Positions 6,103 to 6,980 of a stretch of DNA of 6,980 nt are shown one piece after another; the first letter of the stretch is position 1, and the number at the start of each line of letters is the position of its first letter. The DNA comes from Bacillota bacterium (lineage in GTDB: Bacteria > Bacillota > UBA4882 > JAAYXC01), in NCBI GenBank assembly GCA_012516115.1, contig JAAYXC010000223.1, positions 1-6,980 of the forward strand, read 5' to 3'. The translations under genes were made by a program, and so were the position numbers. The notes beneath the pieces were generated by a model. The model was given only the letters and a program-made list of their open reading frames with translations. It did no database searches and was not told the origin of the DNA.

Positions 6103-6284
6103 CCTTTAATTGCTTTCGTAAAAGTTGCAACACGGTGTTAGGACGGCCTTCTTATGGGGAAATAACCGAGCTGGGTATCGTGGCCTTACTGGTGAGAGGG
6201 GGTGGGTGGTCACCTGAATTCAAAAACAACACCTCTACGTCTCGATTTTATTGGGCAAAATCGAGCAGAAAGGAGTTGATTGAG
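6103..6284 (+). promoter_or_regulatory. Intergenic leader of the GH9 gene
   Basis: A 182-bp spacer, long compared with the other gaps, probably holding a separate promoter for the GH9 gene. I found no convincing -35/-10 pair. Near its start, AACACGGTGTT (6129-6139) is a palindrome around one central G whose ACGGTGTTAG part matches operator copy 1 (ACGGTGTCAG) at 9 of 10 bases. A G-rich stretch lies at 6194-6209. No factor-independent terminator with a T-run is visible after the GH3 stop. Confidence 0.35.
6241..6265 (+). promoter_or_regulatory. Perfect inverted repeat in the GH9 5' leader
   Basis: CTCGATTTT (6241-6249) and AAAATCGAG (6257-6265) form a perfect 9-bp stem with a 7-nt loop. There is no T-run after it; instead the ribosome binding site of the GH9 gene (AAGGAG, 6270-6275) begins 4 nt later. 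It may be a regulator-binding operator or an RNA hairpin controlling translation or mRNA stability, and is not a standard terminator. Confidence 0.5.
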
Positions 6285-6980
6285 TTGAAGAGGCAAGTGG
6301 TGGTTATGTTAGTAATTTTATTGGCGATTTTGGTCACTTTAACGCCGCGGGCGGCGAGTGTGACCAAGATCGCCGTTTGTCAGGCGGGGTATTCGGCCAA
6401 TCAGATTAAGATTGCGGTAGCGGTGGTGACCGGTGGGACTTTATCCGACACCTCATACCAGATCGTCAAGGCCGGTGACGGGACCCAGGTCTACACCGGC
6501 ACCATGACGGCCTATACTCCGTCCGGCTGGACGAGGGGGGAGACGTATTACAAGATCGACTTTACCCCGTTTACTACCCCCGGCGATTACAAGATCAAGA
6601 CCAACGGAGTGACTTCGCGGCAGTTCACCTTCTCCGGCAATATCTGGACGAATTATCTCGACGAAATGGTGGAGTATTATCGTATCCAGCGGTGCGGGGT
6701 TAACACGAATAACATTCTGCCCTCTTCCGGATTTCCCAACCGGCCGAGCGCGGAGGCCCTCCATGCGGCCTGTCATATGGACGACGCCAAGAAGGGTTCG
6801 GAGAGCGGGAGCAGCGCCGATATGACCGGCGGCTGGCATGATGCCGGGGACAATAACAAGTACCAGAGCAACACCGGCTGGGTGACCGGGGCTTTGGCCG
6901 TTACCTTCCTCCGTCATCCCAATGCCACCTTTGATTTTGACGGCAACGGCGTGCCGGATCTTCTGGACGAAGCGCGGTGG
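6285..6980 (+). CDS. Secreted glycoside hydrolase family 9 (cellulase-type), 5' part
   Basis: The frame stays open to the window end: 232 residues, the C-terminal part of the protein is missing. GH9 enzymes are inverting endo- or exo-beta-1,4-glucanases. A Sec signal peptide is clear: MKRQ, then a hydrophobic core at about 5-19, with likely cleavage near AAS (23-25). Next is the N-terminal Ig-like domain of cellulases (about 26-118; IAVCQAGYSANQ matches its usual IRxNQxGYxPNxxK opening). The catalytic domain begins around 119 with YYRIQRCGV (131-139), the motif GGWHDAGD (182-189) containing the two conserved aspartates Asp186 and Asp189, and PDLLDEARW (224-232). The start is a TTG with AAGGAG at 6270-6275, 9 nt upstream; another TTG at 6276 is too close to it. 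Beta-glucan or cellulose is the likely substrate; some relatives act on xyloglucan or chitosan-type sugars. Confidence 0.92.
   Translation, partial: MKRQVVVMLVILLAILVTLTPRAASVTKIAVCQAGYSANQIKIAVAVVTGGTLSDTSYQIVKAGDGTQVYTGTMTAYTPSGWTRGETYYKIDFTPFTTPGDYKIKTNGVTSRQFTFSGNIWTNYLDEMVEYYRIQRCGVNTNNILPSSGFPNRPSAEALHAACHMDDAKKGSESGSSADMTGGWHDAGDNNKYQSNTGWVTGALAVTFLRHPNATFDFDGNGVPDLLDEARW

Noticed and set aside
6090..6107. Possible terminator after the GH3 gene (AAAGG/CCTTT stem)
   Set aside because: Only a 5-bp AT-rich stem overlapping the stop codon, with no following T-run.
6202..6279. 25-codon GTG frame as a leader peptide for the GH9 gene
   Set aside because: No ribosome binding site at workable spacing, no codon pattern typical of attenuators, and its end simply runs into the GH9 ribosome binding site.
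6378..6380. Cys32 of the GH9 protein as a lipobox cysteine
   Set aside because: The residue before it is Val, and the Cys sits at the Asn position of the conserved opening of the Ig-like domain, so the protein is more likely freely secreted.
6453..6917. 154-codon - strand open frame at the right end
   Set aside because: It is antisense to the GH9 gene, whose signal peptide, Ig-like domain and GGWHDAGD motif are clear on the + strand.
1..6980. CRISPR array, tRNA, rRNA, insertion sequence or prophage signs
   Set aside because: No regularly spaced repeats, no transposase or integrase coding, no terminal inverted repeats and no RNA gene signature were seen on either strand.

Overview
The window looks like a piece of a polysaccharide- and sugar-acid-using bacterium with a GC-rich genome. 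Strong AGGAGG-type ribosome binding sites, several TTG and GTG starts, and cre/LacI-type palindromes fit a Bacillota (Firmicutes)-like organism. That placement is an inference from style; there is no rRNA or other marker gene here.

Layout, all on the + strand. Positions 1-269 are a more AT-rich leader that may hold the tail of an upstream gene. It contains two near-identical palindromic operator candidates (160-173 and 228-241). Then comes a tightly packed set of six genes (270-6102): a short-chain dehydrogenase; an enolase-superfamily acid-sugar dehydratase of the glucarate dehydratase type; a UlaG-like metallo-beta-lactamase-fold hydrolase; an RraA/HMG-aldolase-like protein; a stand-alone CBM9-like protein without a signal peptide; and a family 3 glycoside hydrolase of the beta-N-acetylhexosaminidase (NagZ) type. 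Gaps are 6-26 bp, and the last pair overlaps or nearly abuts, so this is very probably one operon. A 182-bp gap (6103-6284) with a perfect 9-bp inverted repeat precedes the 5' part of a secreted family 9 glycoside hydrolase (cellulase-type), which runs off the end of the window.

Working model (inference): extracellular beta-glucan is cut by the GH9 enzyme and imported oligosaccharide is trimmed in the cytosol by the GH3 enzyme. The released sugar or sugar derivative is oxidised by the dehydrogenase, its lactone is opened by the UlaG-like protein, the acid is dehydrated to a 2-keto-3-deoxy acid by the enolase-superfamily enzyme, and an RraA-type aldolase cleaves the product to pyruvate or a related keto acid plus an aldehyde. 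No kinase gene is present, so the route would be non-phosphorylative. Using RraA instead of the usual DapA-type or HpcH-type enzyme is the most unusual aspect. The true substrate cannot be read from sequence.
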